DNA of 64,000 nt from CBDDLJ01 sp965230635 (GCA_965230635.1 CBDDLJ010000022.1:1-64000); one strand, 5' to 3'; positions 11,501-20,924 are shown, numbered from the stretch's first letter. Numbers and translations are program-made. Notes: generated by a model not told the origin, from the letters alone.

Positions 11501-13055
11501 ACCTCTCTTGTGCTCTTCTTGCATACCCGACTTGCTTCAATAAACCTAATGCTCTCAACGCTGGTACATTGAGTTGCTCTATCCGATTCGTTGATAATAA
11601 CGTGGGGCTTTCATCACTGCCTTGAATACCTTTTAACCAACTGATGGGTAATTGCGCGGTATCCTGCCGTAACCCTTCAAAGGCCCAACACCCTAACGTG
11701 TCTAATAAACAACGGATACTGGGGACTTTTAATACGCTCTCATCATCTAATAACTTATTTTCATCCAATTCACCTATTTTGGCCAGATAACGCCGGCACA
11801 CATTCACCATCAGCGACTCATACAAATTACTCACCGACATCTCACTCAGCAGTACCTGCTTATCCTGTTGACAGGTGGTTTCCCACCAGATTTTGAGTAA
11901 ATACGCATTAATTGGGATATGTGCTATCGCCCAAAGGTCTGGATTCCGTTTTATCTCTTTAATAAAATTATTGGTACGCTCAGTGGCGCCTAAATGTTTA
12001 TTAAAAAACGTCAGCACATCCTCATCGGAAAAGCCTTGGATTTCCACCAATCTGTCATGGCTTAGCCATTGCTGTAAATTGCCTATCGCATAAAGCCTTG
12101 CCGTCACCAATTTCTTAAACGGCAATCCAAATAATTGCTTAAGCAAACCATGCCAAGGACTGTCCATCTCAAACATCGGTAACTCATCTAAACCATCTAG
12201 CAAAAGTAAATACTTATCAGGATCCTCTCGCCATTGTGATAAGAGTTCTGCTGCCTCAGCAGCCAATATGTCCAACCCATTCCAGCACGTAAGACGCAAT
12301 AACTCGGCAATACTCCATGCTGAGATATTGGGCCCCATTATCTCTGAACGCAAACTGCGACAACGAACAATCAACACCCCATCAAAATCTGACCACAACC
12401 CTTCTTTGCCCACGCCTTGTTTGAAAAGCGCCCATTGGTAAGCAATATAATCCATCAAGGTCGTCTTCCCTACACCTGCAGCACCGGATACCACAACCGT
12501 ATCGATAGATGATGGTGACTTGCCATTGGCATCTTGATAGGCTGAGGGTTGAAACAAATCACTCGGTGCAATAGCTGCTTTTTTACCGGCCAGTCTATCG
12601 CGCGCTCGTAACGGTTTGTGAGAGCACTTATCGTCATTGCTTTGTGTTACCTCATTTGTCTTATCAGCTTTCATCATCTGAAGATTGACAAAATAATCGG
12701 CTAGCGAAAAGTAACCCGTATCAAATAGGCGCCTGTTCACAAAGCTTGTCTCGGTATAGTAGTTTGTTAATTGCGTTTGCAAACGATGCAGTAAATCAAG
12801 GGAAACAGGCTGCGTTTGATGTAGCTGACTTTGAGTTTTATTAAAACTATCCTTAATCGCTGTACTCACATTGACCTGCGCTTGCTCTGAAGCATAAATA
12901 TTTTTAATGATAATGCAAGCCACGTCAGTTAGAGAGGGTTTTTCTCCGGATGGTTTTTCAGTTGATATTTCAGGTGTTTTACCAAGGGCCATTGATGACA
13001 TGTCTGAAGTGATGGCATTATCTGCTGTCGGTTGTATAGTAGAACTATTATCCAT
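8550..13055 (-). CDS. NACHT NTPase with C-terminal 35-residue helical repeats (paralog 3, 20 repeats)
   Basis: 1501 residues. The N-terminus is related to paralogs 1 and 2. Walker A GAAGVGKTT is at 191-199 and Walker B LLLLDGLDELP near 285. Between them is a different segment (RCRSLRSEIMGPNIS...CWNGLDIL) shared only with the ankyrin-bearing paralog 4. The sensor-like motif is LVTARLY instead of LVTTRPY. The YEFLHLSFQEFLAA motif is intact. Twenty 35-residue repeats run from ~668 to 1367. The ~175-residue size difference from paralogs 1 and 2 equals five repeats. Two repeats are identical in protein (VLAFLRDETVNKYVRVK type), and neighbouring units are nearly identical in DNA, so the array has been copied recently. 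AGGAGG sits 4 nt before the ATG, fixing the start. Confidence 0.92.
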   Translation of the reverse strand: MDNSSTIQPTADNAITSDMSSMALGKTPEISTEKPSGEKPSLTDVACIIIKNIYASEQAQVNVSTAIKDSFNKTQSQLHQTQPVSLDLLHRLQTQLTNYYTETSFVNRRLFDTGYFSLADYFVNLQMMKADKTNEVTQSNDDKCSHKPLRARDRLAGKKAAIAPSDLFQPSAYQDANGKSPSSIDTVVVSGAAGVGKTTLMDYIAYQWALFKQGVGKEGLWSDFDGVLIVRCRSLRSEIMGPNISAWSIAELLRLTCWNGLDILAAEAAELLSQWREDPDKYLLLLDGLDELPMFEMDSPWHGLLKQLFGLPFKKLVTARLYAIGNLQQWLSHDRLVEIQGFSDEDVLTFFNKHLGATERTNNFIKEIKRNPDLWAIAHIPINAYLLKIWWETTCQQDKQVLLSEMSVSNLYESLMVNVCRRYLAKIGELDENKLLDDESVLKVPSIRCLLDTLGCWAFEGLRQDTAQLPISWLKGIQGSDESPTLLSTNRIEQLNVPALRALGLLKQVGYARRAQERYEFLHLSFQEFLAANVIAVALREGAEEKKTYVTQVIHRYKYHPNFTLVWPSVAGSLSRYPTALNDFLSTLVAGPKDWVGFVEFDLQMRCLDSSLSSSTDIDALGLQHQTLLRAVKQRIHRFNKLPKAWQWATIDTLSMCPRLIRFNADTVWEFLQDRTVNDYFRGELANSAVAHLSQTPELVDAVLAFLRDETVTNYVRVELASSAVSHLSPTPELVDAVWVFLRDETVSDSFRVELASSAVSHLSPTPELVDAVLVFLRDETVSDSFRVELASSAVAPLSQSPKCVSAVLAFLRDETVNKYVRVKLASSTVAHLSQTPALVDAVWAFLRDETVSHSVRGDLASSAVAHWSQSPELVDAVLAFLRDETVNKYVRVKLASSTVAHLSQTPALVDAVWAFLRDEQVNRDVRIKLASSAVAHWSQTPALVDAVWAFLRDGAVDFFVRVKLASSAVAHWSQTPALVDAVWAFLRDEQVDRDVRGALASSAGVHWSQTSGFVDAVLASLRDEQMDKYVRSHLAVNVVAHWSQIPECVDAVLAFLRDEQVDRDVRAALASSAVAYWSQTPELVDAVLAFLRDETVSGSVRNSLVKSAVSHWPPARELVDAVLAFLWDEQVDRDVRAALARRAVAHWSQTPELVDAVLALLQDETVSGSVRGKLAISAVAHLSQPSELVDAVWALLRDETIEGYVCRNLAKSAIAHLSPIPECVGAACVFLRDKTISDSVRGELARSAVAHWSQSPELVSAVCVFLRDKAVEGSVCCDLAKSAIAHLPQAPELVDAVLVLLQDEQVDGYVRVELAISTIAHLPPTPELVDAVLTLLRDETVSKYVSHDLASSAVQQLSKWPNKAQAFLDSLFVKDSNGDDLSQYVNIPVHLLLPLYKKTHDEGRQYIRKQLVEHCVLVYEQAGAVLVTQAGQTEKLTLPPSLIQQIQKDMQPYRINIDNSVSTLSNLNLFFQSVMSFVSPQDTEKSSGQTSHSNIRRVMQ
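8955..11054 (-). repeat. 105-bp coding repeat array, 20 units (paralog 3)
   Basis: Twenty units of 35 codons, the most homogeneous of the four arrays. Units around 10321-10425 and 10531-10635 are nearly identical at the DNA level, 210 bp apart. Units near 10696 and 10801 are also almost identical, 105 bp apart. This is what recent unequal crossing-over or gene conversion within the array would leave. Confidence 0.92.
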
Positions 13056-13232
13056 AAGACCTCCTGTTGCAATATAATCAAAAAAATTGGTTAAACTGGC
13101 TCATCACAATTTTCCGTCTCTTTTTTCACCCAATGGGTGACGGTTGGTTCTTAAAAAATAATTCTAACTCATTTATCTTAGTGAGAAAAGAGAGTTTCTA
13201 TTTATTTATGAAATATCCACATAATACCTTAC

Positions 13233-16200
13233 TCATTGCATAATTCGCCTAATATTACTGTGGCTTGTTTGACTACTGCGCTTCTCAGTATGTTGTGAGG
13301 GAAAAAAACTCATTACTGATTTAGAAAATAAATTCAACTTAGAAAGAATGCTGACTGAATCGTCAATATTTATTCGGTAAGCTCGCAAATCTTTCTGGAT
13401 TTGTTGGATAAGCGGTGGCGGTAATGTTAATTTTTCTGTTTGCCCTGCTTGCGTCACCAGCACAGTACCAGCTTGCTCATACACTAATACACCATGTTTT
13501 ACTAATTGCTTCCTAATATACTGGCGACCCTTATCATGGGTTTTCTTATACAAAGGCAATAGTAAATGCACTGGGATATCGGCGTACTGTGATGGTTTAT
13601 ATCCAAAACTGTCTTTGACAAATAAGCTGTTTAGAAAAACTTGGACTTTATTTGGCGACTTTGGTAATTGTTGAATTGCGCTTCTCGTCAGGCTTATCGA
13701 CAGCAAACTGCGAACACTTCTATTCACTTGCTCATCCCGAAGTAACACCAATACCGCATCCACACATTCTGGGATTTGTGACAAGTGCGCAACAGCGTGT
13801 TCCGCCAGTGCGCAGCGAACAAAACCATCTACCGTCTCATCCCGAAGTAACGCCAATGCCGCATCCACCAATTCTGGGGTTTGCGACAAATCCGCAACGC
13901 TGCTTCTCGCCAGTTTGCTACGGCTAGAAACCCTTACTGTCTCATCCCGAAGGAACGCGAATACCATATCCACCAATTTTGAGTTTTGTGACAAATGCAC
14001 AACGGCGCTGCTCGCCAGCTCGTCGCGAACATAATCATTTATCTTTTCATCCCGAAGCAACACCCATACCGCATCCACCAGTTCTGGAGTTTGTGACAAA
14101 TGCGCAACAGCGCTTATCGCTAGATTGCAGCGAACAGAACCTACTACCGTCTCATCCCGAAGTAACGCCAATGCCGCATCCACCAATTCTGGGGTTTGCG
14201 ACAAATCCGCAACGCTGCTTCTCGCCAGTTTGTTACGGCTAGAAACCCTTACTGTCTCATCCCGAAGGAACGCGAATACCATATCTACCAATTTTGAGTT
14301 TTGTGACAAATGCACAACGGCGCTGCTCGCCAGCTCGTCGCGAACATAATCATTTATCTTCTCATCCCGAAGCAACACCCATACCGCATCCACCAATGCT
14401 GGAGTTTGTGACAAATGCGCAACAGCGCTTATCGCTAGATTGCAGCGAACAGAACCTACTACCGTCTCATCCCGAAGTAACGCCAATACCGTATCCACCA
14501 ATTCTGGAGTTTGTGGCAAAAGCGCAATGGCCCTTTTCGCCAGATCGCAGTGAACATGCCTACTTACCGTCTCATCCCGAAGTAACGCCCATACCGCTTC
14601 CACAAATTCTGGGGCTTGTGAAAAATGTGCAATGGCGCTTATCGCTAGATCGCAGCGAACAGAATCATTTAGCGTCTTATCCCGAAGTAACGCCCATACC
14701 GTACTCACCAATTCTGGGGTTCGTGAGAAATGCGCAACGGCGTCTTGCGCCAGCATGCCACGAACAGAACCACTTACCGTCTTATCCCGAAGGAATGCCC
14801 ATACTGCCTCCACAAATTCTGGGGTTTGTGGCAAATGCGAAACAGCGCTTTTCATCAGCTCACTGCGAACAGAATCCCATACCATCCCATCCCGAAGTAA
14901 CGCCAATACCGCCTCCACCAACTCTGAGGTTTGTGACAAATGCTTAACGGCATTCCTCGCCAGCGCCCTGCGAACAGGATCCTTTACCGTGTCATCCCGA
15001 AGAAATGCCCATACCGTATCCATCAATTCTGGGGTTTGCGGGAAATGCACAATGGCGTCTCTCGCCAGCCTACCGCAAACAGCATAACTCACCGTCTCGT
15101 CCCGAAGGAACGTCCATACTGCATCCATAAATTCTGGGGTTTGTGAGAAATACGCAACGGCGCTTATCGCCAGCTGGCAGCGAAAAGAATCACTTAACTT
15201 CTTATTCCGAAGGAGTGCCCATACCGCATTCACTAATGCTGGAGTTTGTGACAAATGCGCAATGGCGCTTATTGCCAGCTCGCCGCGAACATAACTATCC
15301 GCTTGTTCATCCCGAAGGAATACCAATACCGCATCCACCAATTCTGGAGTTTGTGACAAATGTGCAACGGTGCTTATCGCCAGCTTGCCGCGAGAATAAT
15401 TACTTACCGTCCCATCCCGAAGGAACGTCCATAACGCATCCACTAATTCTGGGGTTGGTGACAAATGCGTAATGGCGCTTATTGCCAGCTCGACGCGAAC
15501 ATAACTATCCACTTGTTCATCCCGAAGGAACACTAATACCGTATCGGCATTCAAACGAATAAGCCTAGGACACATGGACAAGGTATCTATTGTAGCCCAC
15601 TGCCATGCTTGTGGCAGCTTGCTAAACCGCTGTATACGTTGTTTAACTGCCCGCAACAAGGCTTGCTGTCGTAAGCCTAGCGCATTTGTGTCGGCACTAG
15701 AGGGCAAACTTGACTCCAAACAACGCATCAGCAAACCAAGCTCAACAAAACCAACCCAGTCTTTCGGACCTGCTACTAAAATTGACAGAAAATCATTTAA
15801 TGCTGTCGGATATCGACTCAACAAACCGGCTACCGATGGCCATACTAAGGTGAAGTTGAGGTGATATTTATACCTATGGATGACTTGCGTTACGTGTGTT
15901 TTTTTCTCTTCTGCACCTTGCCTAAACGTCACTGCTATCACGTTTGCAGTTAAAAATTCTTGAAACGATAAATGAAGAAATTCATACACCTGTTGTGCTT
16001 TTATCCCACAACTAACTTGCTTCAATAAGCCTAATGCTTTCAACGTTGGCACATTGAGTTGCTTTAATCGATTCGCCGATAATAATGTAGGGCTTTCATC
16101 ATTGCCTTGAACACCTTTTAACCAACTGATGGATAATTGCGTGGTATCCTGCCGTAATCCTTCAAAGGCCCAACACCCTAGTGTGTCCAATAAACAACGG

Positions 16201-19200
16201 ATATTGGGGACTTCCAATACCAGCTCATCATCTAGTAACTTATTTTCATCCAATTCACCTATTTTGGCGAGATAGCGCCGGCACACATTCACCATCAGCG
16301 ACTCATACAAATTACTCACCGACATCTCACTCAGCAGTACCGGCTTATCCTGTTGACAAGCGGTTTCCCACCAGATTTTGAGTAAATACGCATTAATCGG
16401 GATATGCACTATCGCCCAAAGGTCTGGATTCCGTTTTATATCTTTAATAAAATTATTGGTACGCTCATTAGCGCCCAAGTGTTTCTTAAAAAACGTCGGC
16501 ACATTCTCATCGGAAAAACCTTCGATTTCCACCAACCCGTCATGGCTTAGCCATTGCTGTAAATTGCTTATCGCATAAGGCCTTGTCGTTACCAATTTCT
16601 TAAACGGCAATCCAAATAATTGCTTAAGCAAACCATGCCAAGGACTGTCCATCTCAAACATCGGTAACTCATCTAAACCATCTAGCAAAAGTAAATACTT
16701 ATCAGGATTCTCCCGCCATTGTGATAAAAGTTCTGCTGCCTCAGCAACCAACATGTCCAACCCATTCCAGCACGTAAGACACAATAACTTGGCAATACTC
16801 CATGCTGAGATATTGGGCCCCATTATCTCTGGACGCAAACTGCGACAACGAATAATCAACACCCCATCAAAATCTGACCACGGCCCTTCTTTGCCCACGC
16901 CTTGTTTACAAAGCGCCCATTGGTAAGCGATATAATCTATCAAGGTCGTCTTCCCTACACCTGCTGCCCCGGATACCACAACCGTATCGATAGATGGTAA
17001 TGACTTGCCATTGGGATTTTGATAGGCTGAGGGTTGAAATAAATCATCCTGTGCAATAGCTGCTTTTTTACCGACCAGTCTATCACGCTCTCGTAATGGT
17101 TTGTAAGAGCGCTTATCGTCATTGCTTTGCGTTACTTCATTTGCCTCATCAGTTTTCACCACCACCTGGAGATTGACAAAATAATCGACTAGCGAAAAGT
17201 AATCGGTATCAAATAAGCGCTTGTTCACAAATGACGGCTGCGTATAATACGTCGTATACTGCGCCTGCCAACGTTGCAACAAACGCTGTGGTGCCAATTG
17301 CGCCCATGCCTGCTCAAAAACCGCTTGTATCGCTTGGCAATGTGACACCGTATCACGCACCGTCTGGCCTTGACCGTTCCTTACAGTTTCATCCGCTCCG
17401 TGCTGCAGCAATGCGATAAACACCTGTTGATAATCGTCTGCACTGCGTCCTTGCCCCAGTTGCCCTCCTCGGGCAGCAAGCTGTAATGGAGTACACTGTG
17501 TCCCATCCAACGCATTCACCTCACACTGGAGCACCAAAAACCGCACAATAGCCGCATTACCAAACTCCGCCGCTAAATGCAAACACGTTTTCCCGTTCTC
17601 TCCCGCGCTGAGCACCACCGTGGTCTTTGCCTGTAGCGCGGTAAAAATTGCCAACGGCGCATAACAAGCTGCAAGCTGCAACGGAAAATAACCCGCAAGG
17701 TTGCGCTGATTGACCGCCGATGGAAAACACCTGAGTATATCTTCATAACAGCCCCACTCATCGCAACCCGATGTACACAATGCGTGCAGTACCGTATCAC
17801 CCGCCACATTAAGTGGACCGACCGCTTCCGTGCTTACTGGCTTAGCAACCGCTAGTAAATCTGGTACCACCTTGCTGAATCCTTGCTGGCAAGCTAAATG
17901 TAAACACGTGTTGCCAGCATCATCGCAACCCGCCGTCGTTGCCCCATGAGTCAGCAATTGTCTACATAGCGCATCATCTCCCGATTGTATCGCCAGCATT
18001 AATGGGGTCTTACCCCGGTAACGCGCCTGTAACTGCCACCGATGTGGTTCTTGGTCAAGCAAATAATCAATCAAATGAGGAGCCGGATACGTCGCGATAA
18101 AATAATGTAGCCACGTCTCACCTTCCACACTGTTAGGTTTTTGCATGCAGCGCAGCTTTGCATCCGGTGCAAAACCTTTTTGCGCTAACGTGTTCAGCAA
18201 CCGGCCTATACAAGGAACCAGTGTTGGTGGACGAGGGGATTGATCTTGTAAATGGACACAATACGCCGCCGCATAGCAATACAGCGCCCGCTCCGATGTC
18301 CCTGACGCATTAAATCGCTCCGCAAGCTGCATTAATTCCAACGACAACCCTTGACGACTTGACCTCAGTAACGCTGCTAGCTTATCTAATAACGTATCAA
18401 TCGGAAATTGTGGATCAACTGATAAATGACCAAAAATGAAAATAGTCGAGTTATCAATCTGGCTATAACTCGCGAAGGGATTCGGTGCAGCAGCTGCTGC
18501 GCCAGCACCGCGTGAAACCGTGTCACTGCGGTGCACTACTAGCGGCTGAGTTTCCATTGTGCTAGCTGCAAGCACTGCTGTCTCTGCCTGGCCAGATGAA
18601 ATTTCAACATCGACTTCATGTGGCGATATGATCGGCGCGACAGTCGCTTCAATGACTCCAGCTGTAATTAACTCACCGATATGCCATTTATCCATTTGCG
18701 ATTCCCACTGCTCAAACAGGCGATGCTCAGTCGCCATATCACTCAAAAGCCCCAAGTGCTCCCGCAACATCGCCATTTTAACCCGCTTAGCCTCATCAAT
18801 ACCTTCTTTATGCGCAATAATTTTGCCGCGAGCCGCTGCCATGATACCAGCAAACGTAAGCTTCGCTGGACAAGCAGGATCGCTACACGTCGGTAGCCGC
18901 CTAATCGCAGAAGTAAGCTCCTCACCCAGCGCAGCAATGACTTCACGGCCCCAATAAGAAAGCTGCTTTGTACTGCCATCTTTAACAAATTCCTGCATAC
19001 ACTGAAGAAATCCCGCTTTTTCCTCCGCTGGTAATGTTGGATAACTCCTTAATAACCGATACAACGCTTCATCATCGGGGTAACGTTGACGCCAACCTTG
19101 CAATGCAATATTCGTTGGTGAATCAATCGTGATAACTCGTGGTTCATCCGCTATCGTCTGCGTGACTTCACTCGCCTTAAGTAACTTACGAAGTGTGTTG

Positions 19201-20858
19201 ATAGGCTCTGTCTGTAGCGTGCTGAGTTGCGGTTGTAAAGACAACAAATATTGCGCTGCAGTTAAACGCACCAATTGATGACTGGCCTCTGGCTGGTTTA
19301 TTGACTGTTGGTAATAGTTGATTAATAACTGCACTGTCTTTTTCTGCAAGGTCGCTTTTGTCGCCGGCATCTCTATCCCTTGGATGGGCATATCATAAAC
19401 TGCCATTAATGTGCGCATGACCCCCACTTGGGCATTGCTATTTTTCAGCCATAACCGGCTTTTATCATTATCTTCAATTGGCAGTCTCAGGGACATCAAC
19501 GCATTGTCCCACAATGAGTATTGCGGTAATACCTCGTCGATAAAGTGTGCCTGCCATTTTTTTAACGCAGCAAAATAGGGCTGGTTGCAATGGCAGTAAC
19601 GGTAGATTGTTCCATCATGTCGCCACAAATGTTGTAATAACCCCACCGCTGCATTTATCGCACTACCGGTGGAAGCATCTGGGTCACTCACTGCGCCTAT
19701 AACAGCGTCACCAATACCCGCAGCCTGTAGCAACAAGGTACCAGTGATTCTGGCATAGTGCGCGCGTTGTTGCCACGGCATTTCCTCCGTGGTAAAGCGC
19801 GCCAAGCTATCTAACGCATACTCAATCGTCGCACGGATATCCGTCCACTGAAGCTGATCTAACGCATTATGTGATTTTGTGTCAACAGCTTGTAACCGAT
19901 GTTTTAAATTATACAGCACCGCTTTAATTGGTGCCAAATGTAATACCTGACTCATATGGCTTACTTGTTTACTCATCATCGTGGCTAACGCTTGGTACAA
20001 TGTATTGAGCACCAGGCACATCATCGCAATGTCCGGGGCATGCAAGCCTTGCATTTGCTGCACGAGCGATGATGTTATTTTTCTTAATTGCGCACCCGTT
20101 AATTTATCCCCTGCTTTCACCATGCCTAGCTCGGTTGCGGCGGATCCAGCTAAAAAGTCTAAAGGATTGTCAGCAATAAGCTTAAACAACTGCTTTATCA
20201 GTAATTGCATGGTCTTATCACTTAAACCTGCACCCAATAAGATAACGCCCTGTTTTAGTGACGACTCACTTAATGCCATTTCATTCGCAATGATATTATC
20301 CTGAATAATATCTTCAATGTCATGCAAGTGTTGTTTGGCTGACTCATCCTCAGGATGTTGCAAGCAACGATGCTTTTGTAATTGATACGCCAACACCAGT
20401 TTCTCGGTATTGGTAAATGGCACCACTGAAAATAATGCTGCTATCTTCGGTGTTAACCCTGGCATTGCTGAGGAGGAAGTCGGGCCTGCAACAACCGGCT
20501 GGCTCGTCGTCGCGGTGAGGGGCAGTGAGGTGGCAGGGGCTGCGACAGAAGATGTCTCTTTCACAGCAGTATTTGCTAACGGTGTTGATGCTGTTTCGGA
20601 TAATCCTACTAAGATGGCTTGGTATTTCTGAATCGTTGCATTGCGCTCTTCATCTCTCCAATTTGTCATTTGATGGCAAGCAGCGATTAATTTTGCTAAA
20701 CAGTCTCGCTGCCTAGCATAATAGGCTGGATCATGCAGATGTTCTAATAGCTTCCAAGCACGACTATAAGCAAAAAATTGATCCTCAGCATTTGGCTCCT
20801 TACTGGCTTTCGCCATATGCTCATCTGCTTTTCTCACTTGTGCTACAGCTGGTAACAT
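13233..20858 (-). CDS. Giant ankyrin-NACHT-helical repeat protein (paralog 4)
   Basis: 2541 residues. Residues 1-~800 are a mostly helical region I do not recognise. Residues ~905-1165 hold about six or seven ankyrin-like repeats (GKTPLMLAIQSGDD, GNTCLHLACQQG, GKTCLHLAAEFGN). The shared paralog region starts near 1205 with SFVNKRLFDTDYFSL. Walker A GAAGVGKTT is near 1294, Walker B LLLLDGLDELP about 95 residues later, and the YEFLHLSFQEFL motif is present. There are 18 repeats at ~1774-2407, then the common tail ending NIRRIMQ. AAGGAG 7 nt before the ATG supports the start. It replaces the short N-terminus of its paralogs and is the first gene of the tandem series. The 5' two-fifths looks more G+C-rich by eye than the rest, suggesting a fusion of parts with different histories. 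Confidence 0.92.
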   Translation of the reverse strand: MLPAVAQVRKADEHMAKASKEPNAEDQFFAYSRAWKLLEHLHDPAYYARQRDCLAKLIAACHQMTNWRDEERNATIQKYQAILVGLSETASTPLANTAVKETSSVAAPATSLPLTATTSQPVVAGPTSSSAMPGLTPKIAALFSVVPFTNTEKLVLAYQLQKHRCLQHPEDESAKQHLHDIEDIIQDNIIANEMALSESSLKQGVILLGAGLSDKTMQLLIKQLFKLIADNPLDFLAGSAATELGMVKAGDKLTGAQLRKITSSLVQQMQGLHAPDIAMMCLVLNTLYQALATMMSKQVSHMSQVLHLAPIKAVLYNLKHRLQAVDTKSHNALDQLQWTDIRATIEYALDSLARFTTEEMPWQQRAHYARITGTLLLQAAGIGDAVIGAVSDPDASTGSAINAAVGLLQHLWRHDGTIYRYCHCNQPYFAALKKWQAHFIDEVLPQYSLWDNALMSLRLPIEDNDKSRLWLKNSNAQVGVMRTLMAVYDMPIQGIEMPATKATLQKKTVQLLINYYQQSINQPEASHQLVRLTAAQYLLSLQPQLSTLQTEPINTLRKLLKASEVTQTIADEPRVITIDSPTNIALQGWRQRYPDDEALYRLLRSYPTLPAEEKAGFLQCMQEFVKDGSTKQLSYWGREVIAALGEELTSAIRRLPTCSDPACPAKLTFAGIMAAARGKIIAHKEGIDEAKRVKMAMLREHLGLLSDMATEHRLFEQWESQMDKWHIGELITAGVIEATVAPIISPHEVDVEISSGQAETAVLAASTMETQPLVVHRSDTVSRGAGAAAAAPNPFASYSQIDNSTIFIFGHLSVDPQFPIDTLLDKLAALLRSSRQGLSLELMQLAERFNASGTSERALYCYAAAYCVHLQDQSPRPPTLVPCIGRLLNTLAQKGFAPDAKLRCMQKPNSVEGETWLHYFIATYPAPHLIDYLLDQEPHRWQLQARYRGKTPLMLAIQSGDDALCRQLLTHGATTAGCDDAGNTCLHLACQQGFSKVVPDLLAVAKPVSTEAVGPLNVAGDTVLHALCTSGCDEWGCYEDILRCFPSAVNQRNLAGYFPLQLAACYAPLAIFTALQAKTTVVLSAGENGKTCLHLAAEFGNAAIVRFLVLQCEVNALDGTQCTPLQLAARGGQLGQGRSADDYQQVFIALLQHGADETVRNGQGQTVRDTVSHCQAIQAVFEQAWAQLAPQRLLQRWQAQYTTYYTQPSFVNKRLFDTDYFSLVDYFVNLQVVVKTDEANEVTQSNDDKRSYKPLRERDRLVGKKAAIAQDDLFQPSAYQNPNGKSLPSIDTVVVSGAAGVGKTTLIDYIAYQWALCKQGVGKEGPWSDFDGVLIIRCRSLRPEIMGPNISAWSIAKLLCLTCWNGLDMLVAEAAELLSQWRENPDKYLLLLDGLDELPMFEMDSPWHGLLKQLFGLPFKKLVTTRPYAISNLQQWLSHDGLVEIEGFSDENVPTFFKKHLGANERTNNFIKDIKRNPDLWAIVHIPINAYLLKIWWETACQQDKPVLLSEMSVSNLYESLMVNVCRRYLAKIGELDENKLLDDELVLEVPNIRCLLDTLGCWAFEGLRQDTTQLSISWLKGVQGNDESPTLLSANRLKQLNVPTLKALGLLKQVSCGIKAQQVYEFLHLSFQEFLTANVIAVTFRQGAEEKKTHVTQVIHRYKYHLNFTLVWPSVAGLLSRYPTALNDFLSILVAGPKDWVGFVELGLLMRCLESSLPSSADTNALGLRQQALLRAVKQRIQRFSKLPQAWQWATIDTLSMCPRLIRLNADTVLVFLRDEQVDSYVRVELAISAITHLSPTPELVDALWTFLRDGTVSNYSRGKLAISTVAHLSQTPELVDAVLVFLRDEQADSYVRGELAISAIAHLSQTPALVNAVWALLRNKKLSDSFRCQLAISAVAYFSQTPEFMDAVWTFLRDETVSYAVCGRLARDAIVHFPQTPELMDTVWAFLRDDTVKDPVRRALARNAVKHLSQTSELVEAVLALLRDGMVWDSVRSELMKSAVSHLPQTPEFVEAVWAFLRDKTVSGSVRGMLAQDAVAHFSRTPELVSTVWALLRDKTLNDSVRCDLAISAIAHFSQAPEFVEAVWALLRDETVSRHVHCDLAKRAIALLPQTPELVDTVLALLRDETVVGSVRCNLAISAVAHLSQTPALVDAVWVLLRDEKINDYVRDELASSAVVHLSQNSKLVDMVFAFLRDETVRVSSRNKLARSSVADLSQTPELVDAALALLRDETVVGSVRCNLAISAVAHLSQTPELVDAVWVLLRDEKINDYVRDELASSAVVHLSQNSKLVDMVFAFLRDETVRVSSRSKLARSSVADLSQTPELVDAALALLRDETVDGFVRCALAEHAVAHLSQIPECVDAVLVLLRDEQVNRSVRSLLSISLTRSAIQQLPKSPNKVQVFLNSLFVKDSFGYKPSQYADIPVHLLLPLYKKTHDKGRQYIRKQLVKHGVLVYEQAGTVLVTQAGQTEKLTLPPPLIQQIQKDLRAYRINIDDSVSILSKLNLFSKSVMSFFPSQHTEKRSSQTSHSNIRRIMQ
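13638..15539 (-). repeat. 105-bp coding repeat array, 18 units (paralog 4)
   Basis: Eighteen units. Seventeen are 35 codons long and the last has a four-codon insertion (SISL) before its QQLPKSPNK end. The array contains the 315-bp tandem duplication listed separately. Confidence 0.9.
13860..14489 (-). repeat. Recent 315-bp tandem duplication of three repeat units
   Basis: Units 11-13 (14175-14489) and 14-16 (13860-14174) of paralog 4 are almost identical at DNA and protein level. Both read DETVVGSVRCNLAIS, then DEKINDYVRDELASS, then DETVRVSSR-KLARSS. The duplicated block is exactly three 35-codon units, so the reading frame is kept. Confidence 0.93.
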
Positions 20859-20924
20859 AAGCTGGCTCCTTCCTGCTAAGCGAATGATGTATATTCTGCG
20901 CCTTTCGCTATGTGCACACGCACC

